Below are positions 1 to 10,370 of a stretch of 64,000 bases of DNA, in pieces. The stretch is from Metellina segmentata. Its lineage: Eukaryota > Arthropoda > Arachnida > Araneae > Tetragnathidae. The notes below the pieces were generated by a model. It searched no databases. It was not told the DNA's origin and was given only the letters and a program-made list of their open reading frames with translations. The translations under genes were made by a program, and so were the position numbers. The number at the start of each line of letters is the position of its first letter. The first letter of the stretch is position 1. The stretch lies in the NCBI GenBank assembly GCA_947359465.1, contig OX375872.1, forward strand, positions 6,577,741 through 6,641,740, written 5' to 3'.

Positions 1-291
1 AATTGAATCTAGATTCGGCGCTGAAGACCTGGTTCCATTCCGTTGCAGTCTAATCCCGTCGTGCGCGACACCACTCCAAACGGAGGCGTCTGTGGGTGGG
101 TGTCATTGGCAACACACGTAATGGGCGATACCTGATGTCCTTCAGCCAGGCACCTTGCGATGGTTCGGGAGGACACAGGGGCCCGTAGTGAAGGTGCTGC
201 CTGTGTCTGGATAGCGGCCAATGAGGTAGGTGGCTCTATGTATGATGTGACGATCTTCTCGATGACTGGTCTGTCGAGGACGTCCTGAGCC
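1..291 (-). mobile_element. Tc1-like transposon fragment
   Basis: The reverse complement matches about 300 bases of the Tc1 copy at 22877-24203, covering its 23280-23580 part (second helix-turn-helix half and the start of the catalytic domain). Similarity stops at 291, where gypsy sequence begins. The left end runs off the window. The reading frame is fragmentary, so this is a dead remnant. Either the Tc1 inserted in the gypsy element, or a rearrangement joined the two. Confidence 0.8.
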
Positions 292-383
292 ATTCTTCCG
301 ACATCGGGATAAGCGCTACCCCAGCGAATCCCTGTCAAACTCAGCTAGAAGTTCAAGACCATTTCTCGAACACTGTAGAAAAC

Positions 384-3347
384 ATGCCAGCAAATTCTGG
401 TCCATTTCAATCAGAAGTTATAGATCAATCTTGTAACTCTGTGGACACCAGTACTTCTATGGATTCAATACTACTTCGACTAGGCGAAGGTGAAAATCTA
501 AACCCACACCAGAGAAATCAAATAAATGCATTATTGACGGAATACGAAAGAGTCTTCAGTCCAGGGGGAGAACCGACACCTTATTGTGAACACCGAATTG
601 ACACAGGAGATACTTTACCAATTTCATCGTCACCTTACCGACTCTCTCCTGCCAGGAAGGAAGTTTTTAAAAAGGAAATTGATAAACTCCTTACAGCAGG
701 AGTAATCGAGGAGTGTGACTCTCCATATGCCTCACCTGCAATTCTCATTCCCAAACCAAATGGAGATTTCAGACTTTGCATCGACTACCGAAAACTTAAT
801 GCTGTCACCAAATCAGATCCATACCCACTGCCGCGTATGGACGACCTTTTACACAATGCCAAGCAAACTGCATTTATGTCAACAATTGACTTAAGATCAG
901 GATACTATCAGATACAAATGCATCCGCATGACAAAGACAAAACCGCCTTTGTATGCCAGTTTGGAGTTTTCAGGTTCAATAGAATGCCTTTTGGATTGAA
1001 AACGGCCCCTGCAACGTTTCAACGTTTGATGGACATTTTTCGAAATGGCTTAAAGATCAACACCCTCGCCTACCTGGATGATATCATCGTGATGTCTCCC
1101 AGTTTTGAAGAACATCTGCAAGATTTGCGATTAGTCTTTGAACGACTCCAACAATTCAAGTTGAATGCTAACCGTGCCAAGTGCAATTTTTCTTGTCCCA
1201 AAGTCAAGTACCTTGGTTATTACATTACCAGTTCCGGTATCGAAGTAGACCCTGCCAAAGTGGAGGCCATTACGTGTATTCCCCCACCAAAGAATGTGAA
1301 ACAAGTGCAATCCTTTTTGCAAACTTGCAGCTGGTATCGACAATTCATTCCGAAGTTTGCTGACATTTCTCATCCGTTGAGCAATCTCACCAAAAAGCGG
1401 ACCACTTGGAAGTGGGGTGAAAAGGAGCAATCTGCATTTGAATTTTTAAAGAAATGTTTGATTTCGCCACCAGTGCTGAAACAGATTGATGAATCAAAAC
1501 CTTTTGTTATACGTTCAGATGCTTCGAATTATGCTTTAGGAGCTGTTCTTATCCAAGGACACGGTCCAGAAGAGCATTCCATAGAGTATGCAAGCCGTTT
1601 GTTGACCCCTGCCGAAAGAAATTATTCCACCACGGAGAGAGAAGCACTTGCAGTGGTTTGGGCACTTGGAAAATTTCGAGGCTATGTCGAAGGAGCTGAA
1701 ATAACAGTATTTTCAGATCATCAACCCTTGAAATGGTTGTTGAGCCTGAAATCACCAACCGGTCGACTCGCAAGATGGGCCCTTCAGATACAGTCTTACA
1801 ACATCAAAGTTGAATATCTTTCAGGAAAAGCAAACGGCATTGCAGACATGCTATCCCGCCCTTCATGTACACATGGAAGGCCCACTTGTGACATTTGTTC
1901 TGTTACTATTATTGATCTACCATCCAGGAAGGCAAATGACATACGTGAAGGACAATTGAAAGACGATGACTTGAAGAAAATCATTGACTGTTTTGAGAGC
2001 GTCTCCAAGGACGAAAACTACGTGAATTGGACCAATCGTGGCTACATAATGTCTCAAGGTATTTTATATCGATACGGCCCGGATTCCGAATCAGAGGAAG
2101 CCCAGTTGGTAGTTCCGACACAGGAACGTGAAAGAGTTCTGCAACAATATCACGATGCCCCAACCGGTGGACATTATGGTGCTGAGGGCACTTTCCATAA
2201 GATTGCAACGCGTTATTTCTTTCCTGGAATGAGAAAATACATCGCAGATTATGTAAGGAATTGTGCTGAGTGCAGCCGTTATAAGCCAAGTAACCAAAGG
2301 CCTGCAGGACTTTTGAGAACACCAGTGTATTCCCAGCGTTTTGAGACGTTAGCGATCGATCTTTTCGGTCCTTTGCCAGAAACTCCAGATGGAAAGAAAT
2401 GGATTTTTATTGTTGAGGACACTTCTACAAAATGGGTGGAGCTTTTCTCTCTCCAAAACGCCACTGCAAAGAAGTGTGCAGTAACCTTATTAGAGGAAGT
2501 GTTTCTGAGATACGGTCTGCCACGTCGTCTCATAAGTGATAACGGATCCCAATTCGTCAGTGCCGTCCTTCAACAAGTATGCTATCTTCTCGGAGTTACA
2601 CAAATTCTCACTCCAGTTTACTGTCCTCAAGCGAACCCAGTAGAAAGGAAAAACAGGGATTTAAAACCAAGACTTGCCATTCTTGTCGGTGATGACCACA
2701 CCACATGGTCAGAAAAACTCCCAACTATACGTTTTGCTCTGAAGACTGCAAAATGTGACACCACTGCTCATACTGCAGCCTTTTTACAATTTGGAAGAGA
2801 ACTTAGAACACTAGACGATGTTCAACATGACATAAGGTCAGTGATCAACAATGACAACTTCATTGCTGAGATCACACCATATTTGCGGAAATTTGCAGAG
2901 ATCTCCTCTGAGATAAAAGATCTTGTCGAACAAAAGCAGGATAAGACAAAGAAATATGCTGATCGAGGAAGAAGAAGCGTTCCCCAATACGCACCTGGAG
3001 ATCAAGTATGGGTCACCTCACATACTGTGAGCAACAAAGCTAAGAGGTCAGCGAAATTTGCACCTCGCCGAGACGGACCCTATTTGATTTTAACTCAGCG
3101 TTCTCCAACAAGTTACGTTGTTGCGAATCCTGAATCTCCTGATATTCCTGTCGGAACATATCATACATCTGCTCTACGTCCATGCCTTAACACCCCTCAA
3201 GATGGAAACGTGCCAATCACCCCACTGCGAAGGAGAGGTCGACCTCGAAAAGCTGATCCAACAGTGCGGCAAAACTCAAGACACCCATCTGACCCTTCTC
3301 CTGGCGACTCGCCGAGACGTCTTCGTAGCCAGAGGGGGAGACTGTAA
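384..3347 (+). CDS. pol: Ty3/gypsy pol polyprotein (RT-RNase H-integrase), uninterrupted
   Basis: An open frame of 987 codons from the first ATG; it is also open upstream to the Tc1 junction, so 384 is probably not the natural start and an upstream gag-protease part is missing. Reverse transcriptase occupies about residues 60-300, with the YLDD active site at 230-233. RNase H follows with acidic residues D379, E420, D445 and D488. Integrase has H590, H597, C627 and C630 of the zinc-binding domain and the catalytic triad D659, D719, E754. In the segment before E754 the usual H-P-Q is C-P-Q. The C-terminus is basic (RRRGRPRK) and no chromodomain is evident. The product would copy element RNA and integrate the cDNA. 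No stop or frameshift interrupts it, which suggests recent activity, but the element lacks gag and a 5' LTR. Confidence 0.92.
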   Translation: MPANSGPFQSEVIDQSCNSVDTSTSMDSILLRLGEGENLNPHQRNQINALLTEYERVFSPGGEPTPYCEHRIDTGDTLPISSSPYRLSPARKEVFKKEIDKLLTAGVIEECDSPYASPAILIPKPNGDFRLCIDYRKLNAVTKSDPYPLPRMDDLLHNAKQTAFMSTIDLRSGYYQIQMHPHDKDKTAFVCQFGVFRFNRMPFGLKTAPATFQRLMDIFRNGLKINTLAYLDDIIVMSPSFEEHLQDLRLVFERLQQFKLNANRAKCNFSCPKVKYLGYYITSSGIEVDPAKVEAITCIPPPKNVKQVQSFLQTCSWYRQFIPKFADISHPLSNLTKKRTTWKWGEKEQSAFEFLKKCLISPPVLKQIDESKPFVIRSDASNYALGAVLIQGHGPEEHSIEYASRLLTPAERNYSTTEREALAVVWALGKFRGYVEGAEITVFSDHQPLKWLLSLKSPTGRLARWALQIQSYNIKVEYLSGKANGIADMLSRPSCTHGRPTCDICSVTIIDLPSRKANDIREGQLKDDDLKKIIDCFESVSKDENYVNWTNRGYIMSQGILYRYGPDSESEEAQLVVPTQERERVLQQYHDAPTGGHYGAEGTFHKIATRYFFPGMRKYIADYVRNCAECSRYKPSNQRPAGLLRTPVYSQRFETLAIDLFGPLPETPDGKKWIFIVEDTSTKWVELFSLQNATAKKCAVTLLEEVFLRYGLPRRLISDNGSQFVSAVLQQVCYLLGVTQILTPVYCPQANPVERKNRDLKPRLAILVGDDHTTWSEKLPTIRFALKTAKCDTTAHTAAFLQFGRELRTLDDVQHDIRSVINNDNFIAEITPYLRKFAEISSEIKDLVEQKQDKTKKYADRGRRSVPQYAPGDQVWVTSHTVSNKAKRSAKFAPRRDGPYLILTQRSPTSYVVANPESPDIPVGTYHTSALRPCLNTPQDGNVPITPLRRRGRPRKADPTVRQNSRHPSDPSPGDSPRRLRSQRGRL

Positions 3348-3646
3348 CAGGTGAACTATAATCGCAGCGTCGGCTGCAGAGCTATAAACCTCCGAACTAA
3401 AAGTGAGAACCAAAACTAAATCTAACCCCGGCTCCCATCAAGGACACCCTCAGGGAGGTATCGGCGGCGTATAATGAAGACGCGTCATAGCGTCCGTTAT
3501 GTCGGGTAGTTATGAAAGGTTCTGTAAATAATATATATGTTGTGTCCACGTAATGTAACTTAGATTGAATAAATATTTGTGAGTGTAATGAGAGTTTGTC
3601 GCTTGTTCGCCCGCTTCAAGGAGGAATTTCTCTGCACACAGTCACA
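3343..3646 (+). repeat. 3' LTR of the first gypsy element
   Basis: Starts TGTAAC right after the polypurine tract and overlaps the pol stop codon. It contains a polyadenylation-type AATAAA at about 3569. The end is placed at the TCACA near 3646 by the TG...CA rule, because no second LTR is available for comparison, so the right boundary is approximate. Confidence 0.65.
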
Positions 3647-3755
3647 GTATTAATTAAAATAAATTATCTTTATATTGTTTACGATTCACCTACAAACTTA
3701 AAAATACACTTCCCCATAATTATAATAAATTTTTAAAACATTGCACTCGCAGTTA

Positions 3756-4182
3756 GGCCCGGTGCACACATCCGCTTTTTCAACGTGCAGCGCCGCTGCG
3801 GCACCAAAGCCCAACTATGCACACAAAACCGTGAAATGACGCAAGTACTCATTTCGCGCCATTTGCGATAAATATTCTAATGGAAGAAAATGTGTTTATT
3901 TCGCTTACTTGGTGTACAAGAAAATATATTTTGAAACAAAATAGACATTACTGGGATACAACCATTTACTAAAAATTATTTCTATTCCATTTATATGAAA
4001 ACAAAGTACTTGAGAACGAAGACGCGCATGCGGCGCAATGGGGAACTGTGGTATAAAGTGCAAGCAAGTTGGACGTGCGGCGCTGGAGGCATATGTGCAC
4101 TACTCTATTGGATCTAATGTATCTCAGACCGCACTTGCGTTGCGGCGCCGCACGTTGAAAAACCAGATGTATGCACCAGGTC
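3756..4182. mobile_element. PIF/Harbinger-type MITE, copy 1
   Basis: Inverted termini begin GGCCCGGTGCACACATC and end ...GTGCACCAGGTC; the terminal 30-40 bases pair and are rich in CGCCGC. The element is flanked by the 3-bp direct repeat TTA (3753-3755 and 4183-4185). A TWA target duplication with GGCC termini is typical of PIF/Harbinger. It is 427 bp with no coding capacity, so it would need a transposase in trans. A second copy is at 57370-57812. Confidence 0.85.
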
Positions 4183-4185
4183 TTA

Positions 4186-4837
4186 ACTAACTAAAACAAA
4201 ATTAATTAACATTTGATAATTGTATTCTATTTTCCTCTATCAGGGCAATTATTTTGTGCATTGCAAGAGCCACTCACAAGTCGAAAACAGACCGATTTTC
4301 ATGGGTTTTCAAGTTTTTAAAGTGTATTATGAGTTTATCAAGATACGTGCTCATCAAGACTCAATCGACGATTTTTATATCGCGTATCAAGGGTTGCCAT
4401 TCAAGCAAGCCAGTTCCCGAATCATCACCAAAACCGTACTTGTGAGCAGTTTTATCGCTTATCAGCCGCTAAAAAGAGGTCGGAAATATTGTAAAAAAAT
4501 ATCGTCATTTGAAAACTGAATTTGGTTTTCAAAGAAAAATAAGAACTTTCTACGGACTATTGATGCAAAATAAGCACTTCTAAGGGCCCTAAGAAATGGA
4601 AGGTCAAAATAAGCACTTATAAGCACCCGTGGGAACCCTGTATTACCATCACCAGAAATTAATTACCATCACCAGATGTTGCTGGTAGCATAATTCGCAC
4701 TGCATCTCAATTGACATTTAATTTTGATTTATCTAACTATATTGCAAAATAGGATAATTCCATTTCTACATTAAAATAATTTTCCCACGAAATAAAACTT
4801 ATATTGTGCAATGTAAAATTATTAAACTTATATTGTA
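4186..4837. other. AT-rich interval, no gene seen
   Basis: No supportable gene. Open frames near 4220-4519 show no family resemblance. A short stretch around 4600-4640 (AAGCACTTATAAGCAC, then CCGTGGGAACCCTG) shares its GTGGGAACCCTG end with 38810-38822, so it is probably another repeat relic. Confidence 0.5.
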
Positions 4838-5345
4838 CTAGCAAAATACCCGACCTTACTCGGTTTGAATTGGTTTACTCTTGATTGAAGAGATAATCAA
4901 AATATATAATGACTTACGTTTTTTGTAGAATAAAAATTTATTTTAACACCTTTCGCCATCTTTATATTTTCTACAACTTACTTTGGACACAAATCCTACA
5001 CATGCATATCCATTCATGTAATACATTTCACATACATCGCACAATTGCTGTATGACAAAGCTACAAAATGACGAAAGGTGATACTAAGGTTACTACTATA
5101 AAAGACGATTTATAGGAAGATTTGGAATTCCCTTTCTAAAGTTTTTTTCAAGTTCAACTCAATTCATTAAAATTACGATTTACGGCGAGTGCTCTCGCAC
5201 TCATAGTCAACAAAACAATATTTTTTTACTTGTGGCACTCTTGCCTCCGGTATGCGACATTGTGAAATTTTGTAATCTTCTACTGTCATTATTACAACGA
5301 ATTTTTTAATGTTGGAAAAAGTTCCAGTTTGGATTAATAAACATT

Positions 5346-5425
5346 ATTATTCTTTCAATAAAGGCATTATTCTTTAAATAACGGCATTATTCTTTAAATA
5401 ACGGCATTATTCTTTCAATAATGGC
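5346..5425. repeat. Four tandem copies of a 20-bp unit
   Basis: Units at 5346, 5366, 5386 and 5406 read ATTATTCTTTCAATAAAGGC with small changes; the two middle copies are identical. They lie inside the family-3 Helitron-like element. Confidence 0.9.
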
Positions 5426-6289
5426 ATAACTACACTTAAAATTTACTGAAAATTTATACTGACTTACCTAACATTTTCAAGTCTAATACTTTGCGGTGCT
5501 GTTGGGTGTGATGAGAAGGAAAACACATTTATTAAAATAATAAATATTTAAAACAGAAAACAGTAAAATAGAACAAAATAAAAGATGCCGGAAAAATTGT
5601 TCTAAAGATATTAATTTGTGATTCATTTTTATCTCTTGATCTTGCACAGTTGCCACAATTTACAACTAAAAGTGCGCAAAATTTAGAAATGTGAAATTAA
5701 TTCAGAGCGAAAGAAACAGAAAATATCACTGCTCACGCGATCTTGTTCATTCTCGTTTCGTTGAAAAATATCGTCTGTCTCAAATATTCCGAAATCGTTT
5801 TCATTGCGCTAAGAACAAAAGTAAGACTCGAAATAAATGAAGTATCAGAGCTGAAATTTCATTTAAAAATATAATTTTTTGAAGAATAATTACTTTTTCA
5901 GCAGTACTGGTAAAACAATCGAAGTAATCGTAATATTCAATAGACATTCCAATTTTTCCAAAACTACCAAATTATGGTTGATTTAAGTATACTTACTCAG
6001 GTGTTTTAGCATGAAAATCATCTAAATATAACAATAAAGAAATTTTTAATATTGCATTCACTAAGTTAATAAATAATGTATAAAATAAAATACACTGCAA
6101 TCAAATATCGAGAATACAATTCATGTGAAGTCTACACAAACACACAAACACAAAATCGAGCATAGAACAGAAAGACGGACAGACAGACTTTCGCAACCAA
6201 TTCCAGTCACTAAATCAAGATAAGTACTCACTGTATGCAAATTTCCATGAAAATATCTTAAACCGCGTGGACGTGTATAGGGCACAACA

Positions 6290-6290
6290 T

Positions 6291-6325
<35 letters not shown>
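6290..6325. repeat. (CAGA)n microsatellite
   Basis: About nine units of the tetranucleotide CAGA/ACAG, located near the 5' end of the minus-strand Helitron-like element. On that strand it reads GTCTGTCTG, as also seen in a shorter form at 37874-37890 near the start of another Helitron-like element. Confidence 0.9.
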
Positions 6326-6659
6326 CCAAACGAGAAAAAGGCGGATTCGGCATCAGAAGGGTCCAAAACGGATAGAAAACTTGAAATGGGTCGAAAATAT
6401 TGAATGTACAAACAAACACTCCATTCTTATTTATATAGATTACACAATGTAAAATAGCTTTATATTGTGTTGATTTGTCGTTGAAGTAGATTCTATAATA
6501 TAATGCAGTTCCTAATTAAATTACAACTATACTGAGCTTAACATTAATTAAATATGCTTTAAGATAAACACTTATAAGGAATTATATAATGTTTGGTTAA
6601 AATTAATTTCATTATGGTTTTACACACTTTCATGAGTTGTATTTACATTGTATAATGAC

Positions 6660-6842
6660 ATGGGGTCAGTGTGGACAAAAACACTACTTTTTAAATAATA
6701 AAGATTATTAAAAAACTATACTGCTAAATATATCAACCAAAATAAAAGCACATTATTGTAAAAAAAATAGTTCATATATGTCAAAAACGATATTTAGTAT
6801 ACTTTTTGCCAAATTTATAATAATTATCCACACTAACCCCAT
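6660..6842. mobile_element. Short MITE-like inverted-repeat element
   Basis: Ends ATGGGGTCAGTGTGGA (6660-6675) and TCCACACTAACCCCAT (6827-6842) are near-perfect inverted repeats, 183 bp apart overall, with an AT-rich interior and no coding capacity. No clear target duplication is visible, so the superfamily is unknown. Confidence 0.6.
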
Positions 6843-6869
6843 TCTTAATTCGAATTAATGTAAATTAAT

Positions 6870-7096
6870 TCGAAAGATCGCAGAAATTGGCGGTAGTCTT
6901 TTGTTTGCGAGAATCCATGTTTGATAGTGATTTCCTAGTTTGGGCGAGCAAGTAACAAATTTCTCGCGCCGTTGGCTTCCGTGAACACATCTAAGCGAGA
7001 TTTCCGCGCGAGAAAAGCTGCAGCATTATCTGCGCGTCGTGGACCCAGTCAAGCAAGTATCTCGCGCAATTTTTCTCGCTCGTGGACACAGGGCTT
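6870..7096. repeat. GC-rich repeat with a possible transposon terminus
   Basis: A locally GC-rich block with repeated CTCGCGC/GCGAGAAA motifs, ending TCGTGGACACAGGGCTTA. Read on the minus strand, that end (AGCCCTGTGTCCACGA) resembles MITE termini of the style seen at 3756. A matching second end was not found. It adjoins the RT fragment that starts near 7095. Confidence 0.35.
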
Positions 7097-7830
7097 AAGG
7101 AAGGTGGAAGCAATAGCGTTCCCACAACCTAAGAATTTTCACGAAGCTCGCCGCTTCTTGGGTTTGACTGGTTGCTTCAGAAGATTTGTTCCGAAGTATA
7201 CTGAGAAGGCAGTACATCTAACTTGTTTAATTCAAAAGGAAAAAGAACTTTGAATTGATAGAAAAACAGGAAAATGCCATTCGAGAACTCAGGGGTAATC
7301 TAACTAAATAAACCGAAAGTTGCTTATTACCAGCCCGAAACATTGACTGAGGTACACACCGACGCTTCATCTGATGGACTCTCAGGTGTACTCTTACAAA
7401 GCGGAACAGATGGTCGCTGGAATCTAGTGTACGCTGTCAGCAAAAAGACAACACCGGCTGAAGAGAACTATCATTCCAGTAAACTAGAACTGATGGCGAT
7501 AGTGTGGACTTTGGACAGACTCCGACAATTCTTGCTCGGAATAAAATTTTCTATCGTTACCGATTGTCAAACCTTAGTCTATATGAACGCAAGGAAGTCA
7601 ACAAACTCTCAACTTGCTAGGTGGAGCAATCTTATCCAAGAATACGACTTTGAAGTGAAGCACAGACTAGGTACAAGGATGACTCACACGTGGATGCAAT
7701 GAGTAGGGCTCCTGCCTTAGAAGCTGATGACACGATGACTGAGTTGATCGAAAAGAATCTAGAAGTTTATCTAACATACTCTCCAACATTGGTAACCCAG
7801 TCATCAGTAGAACTTCTTACCGACACATTA
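7095..7830 (+). pseudogene. gypsy RT C-terminus and RNase H remnant
   Basis: The first block resembles the RT-RNase H connection (RRFLGLTGCFRRFVPKY). A stop at 7251-7253 and a frame change lead to a second block, 7343-7702, with RNase H motifs: VHTDASSDGLSGVLLQ (first D), KLELMAIVWTL (E) and IVTDCQTLVY (third acidic residue). At least one frameshift and several stops make it non-functional. Confidence 0.85.
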
Positions 7831-8036
7831 CATACGATATAGTATCAATAAATTATTAATCATCAAAATTAATAAAAAGCTACAAAATAATAAAATAATT
7901 AATTAATAACTAATTAAAATTAATGAATTAAATTAAAAACTTTTTCAATAATTAATTGAAACAAATATTTTTAAACAATATTCAAAGTTATTGGTAACTA
8001 TACAAGTGAATGAATCTTATTTTAAAGGTCACACAA

Positions 8037-9378
8037 ACAAGTAACAAAACAAAGTAGCTTTTTTATTCTCTAGTCCAAGTTTCTAACTTAGGGATCATTG
8101 AAGATAAGAGTGAAAATTTCAATGTATTTAAAATCAGCGTAAAATTCTACGTCAGATTGATACCTAGAACAGATTTATTATACAATTATTAACCATTTGA
8201 TTATTTAATTATTCTTTTATCAAATAATTAATTATTTAAAGAGAATCACATTAAATGTTTCGACCTTGTGTAAAATTTTCTGCAGTTTTCAAATCCGTTG
8301 AAATTTTCAACCTATCTTTAACGATCCCGATTTTACAAAAACAAACTAAACAATGCCAGTCAAAATTTTTTGTTTGTTTTGCTTCCTCCGCTCGAATTAT
8401 TTGGCGCAGGAAATGAAATGTTGCCGCTACAAGAGAAAAAAAAGTTCCCCAACTGCTTGAGACCGCTATGACGATCGTCATGCAAATAGCGACTCCGCTA
8501 ATTTTCGTTGCGCACACAAACAATGCTCTCTGGGAAACCAGCTGTTTGAAAAGAAAATGTTTTAGTGACGTCATCCACAGCTGCTAGATAACGGCTTCGC
8601 TTTCTTAAGCTTTGGTTTCCTAAGAAAGTGGAGCCGTTATCTAACAGCCGTGATACGTCATGATTCCGCGGGCATAACTAGACGGCCGTCTAAACAAAAA
8701 TCCCGACGTGTCAACTTAGACGGACAGAATACGTTGGAGAATGGGCAACACAGACGGCTGTCGTGGTTTGTTTTATTCGAGAAACAAAACAAAGTGGTTT
8801 TTTATTCTCTAGTTTAAAGATTCTAACTTCGGGATCGTTGAAGGTAGAGTGAAAATTTCAACAGATTTCAAATCAGCGTAAATTTCTACGCCAGATCGAT
8901 ATCAAAAACAGTTTTATTATTCAATTATTTACCATTTGATTATTTAATTATTTTTTAAATAATTATTTATTTATTTAAAGAAAATCACATTTAAGGTATC
9001 GATTTGGTGTCAAATTTTCCGCAGCTTTCAAATCCGTTGAAATTTTCATTCTGTGTTTAACGATCCCGATTTTACAAAACCGAATTGATCAATGGCAGTC
9101 AAAATTGTTTATTTATTTCGCTCCTCTCCGTTCGAATCGTTTGGAGCAGGAAATGAAATCTGGCCGCTACAAGAGAAAAAACGTTCCTCATCTGTTTGAG
9201 ACCGCTATGACGCCAGTCATGGAAATGGCGGCTCCGATCATTTTTGTTACGCTCACAAACAACGCTCTCTAGGAAACCAACACCATGTGTTAGTATAAGC
9301 AACGTTTTAGTGACGTCACCCACCGATACATCACGGCTACCGTTTCTTAGGAAACCGAAGCTTTAGGAAACCGTAGCA
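8037..9378. mobile_element. MITE family A, truncated outer copy split by copy B
   Basis: 8037-8607 matches the internal and right parts of the copies at 8608-9362 and, in reverse, 45165-45933. Its right terminus (CTTTCTTA then GGAAACCGTAGC) is interrupted at TTA by copy B, and its last 12-13 bases resume at 9366. The left end is missing. No coding capacity. Confidence 0.75.
8608..9362. mobile_element. MITE family A, complete copy B (755 bp)
   Basis: Inverted termini AGCTTTGGTTTCCTAAGAAAG... and ...CTTAGGAAACCGAAGCT, flanked by TTA direct repeats (8605-8607 and 9363-9365). It landed inside the terminal repeat of another copy, which makes a perfect-looking hairpin around 8586-8642 (AGATAACGGC...GCCGTTATCT). 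The 3-bp TTA duplication suggests a PIF/Harbinger-type transposase supplied in trans. Confidence 0.85.
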
Positions 9379-9589
9379 TATACCTAGCGGAAGCATCTGC
9401 CGAAGACGTCATTTCCGCAATGCAATCTGCTACGTCATTCCAGCGGGGGAAAATGAAGGAATCATAGCAGGTGGGGGATTAGGGAAGAGTATTTTCGGAG
9501 TTTTTTGTACGAGATCCGTAGTTTTTCAATATACATCCGTAGCTCCAACCTAATTTTCGTAGCAACAACGGAAATTCCGTAACAGTTGG
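9379..9589. other. Unassigned spacer
   Basis: Moderately GC-rich at its left, with no reading frame or repeat recognised. It separates the MITE block from the integrase remnant. Confidence 0.4.
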
Positions 9590-10085
9590 AGAGTCTGATC
9601 TAACGATGTCCGTTGACGTCCTTATGATTCAACGAGGAGATCCCGAATTGGATAGGATCATTACCATTTTCAAGAAAGAAAATTTGAAAGAACAAAAGCC
9701 GAAAACCAAATTATAGCAAATTACGTTTTTAAGAGAGAAAGACTATATCGAACCACAAAATACAGTGGAAAAGAAAGACTGCATTAAGTTATACCTAGGT
9801 CCATGCGCAAAAGTACTGTAGTCAAGTCTCACGACCTAATCGGACATTTTTCAGTTGACAGAATTGTGAGTAAAATTAAAGAACTGTATTGGTTCCCAAG
9901 AATGAAGCGCTACGTGAAGAAACACATATCGATGTGCTTAGAATGTTCAGTGAACAAGGTTCTAAACAACAAGGACTGTTACACCCTATTGAGCCTATAA
10001 AGATACCATTCTCCATAATTCTAGTCGATCACTTGGGTCCATTTGTAACGAGTTCCAGAGCAGCATATTCGAGGGCGAAATGATT
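9590..10085 (+). pseudogene. gypsy integrase N-terminal remnant
   Basis: The frame at 9803-10000 shows the HHCC zinc-binding layout (SHDLIGHFSVDRI, then CLECSVNK), and an adjacent frame at 10001-10083 continues with VDHLGPF, which holds the first catalytic aspartate. The rest of the catalytic core is gone; putative LTR sequence starts within 20 bases. Frameshifts separate the pieces. Confidence 0.75.
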
Positions 10086-10101
10086 GGCAGGAAAGGTCGA
10101 A

Positions 10102-10323
10102 TGTGAGCTGCTTAATTATCCAGAGGTCGGCACTGTGAAATAGCATGTATATACGTTTTTGTCATCCATGAATGGTCTGGGACCGTCGTCGGAAATGTAA
10201 TTACGAAGGGCCATTGGGGTCGATTGATACGTGAATAGGCACGCTTGTTTATAAACTGTAAATAAAGTTGTACATATGTAAATGGTATTATAGTGAGTTT
10301 CGTATTGACATCCAACGCCTACA
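10102..10323 (+). repeat. Putative 3' LTR of the second gypsy lineage
   Basis: Begins TGTGAGC after a purine-rich GGCAGGAAAGG, contains AATAAA at about 10261 and ends CCTACA. There is no second LTR to compare, so this rests on TG...CA ends, the polyadenylation-type signal and position after pol. Confidence 0.4.
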
Positions 10324-10370
10324 TAGAAGTTAAGTTTGCCTGTCGTTAGTAGACGACAACAGATCTAATG

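Larger units (their letters stand above)
292..3646 (+). mobile_element. Ty3/gypsy retrotransposon, 5' truncated
   Basis: Contains the protease-to-RT linker, reverse transcriptase, RNase H and integrase, then a G-rich polypurine tract (AGAGGGGGAG, 3331-3340) and one LTR. Gag, protease and the 5' LTR are absent; sequence left of 292 is a Tc1 fragment. It is related to the gypsy element at 41352-46897: same polypurine tract, same order, similar motifs and C-terminal tail. The LTRs themselves differ beyond the first six bases. Confidence 0.93.
4838..6439 (-). mobile_element. Helitron-like element (minus strand), family 3
   Basis: Read on the minus strand it begins TCTATATAAATAAG at 6439 and ends GGGTATTTTGCTAG at 4838, with A before and T after. 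That is the TC...CTAG, A/T insertion signature of Helitrons. A small hairpin (CCGA/TCGG) lies about 10 bases before the CTAG end. It holds a CAGA microsatellite near its 5' end and a 20-bp tandem repeat inside. It encodes no Rep/helicase, so it is non-autonomous. The assignment rests on termini alone. Confidence 0.6.
7095..10085 (+). mobile_element. Decayed second gypsy lineage, split by MITE insertions
   Basis: A reverse transcriptase/RNase H part (7095-7830) and an integrase part (9590-10085) lie in the same order and orientation as in a gypsy pol, separated by about 1.7 kb that includes two copies of one MITE. Motifs differ clearly from the other two gypsy elements in the window, so this is a separate lineage. 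Gag, protease, most of RT and the integrase C-terminus are missing or unrecognisable. Confidence 0.75.

Noticed and set aside
1131..2533. Several minus-strand frames inside the gypsy pol
   Set aside because: Antisense shadows of the intact pol frame.
4220..4519. 99-codon open frame on the plus strand
   Set aside because: No motif or family resemblance; composition fits AT-rich non-coding DNA and the region carries repeat relics.
6121..6411. Frame with repeated CLSV residues
   Set aside because: Translation of the CAGA microsatellite inside a Helitron-like element.
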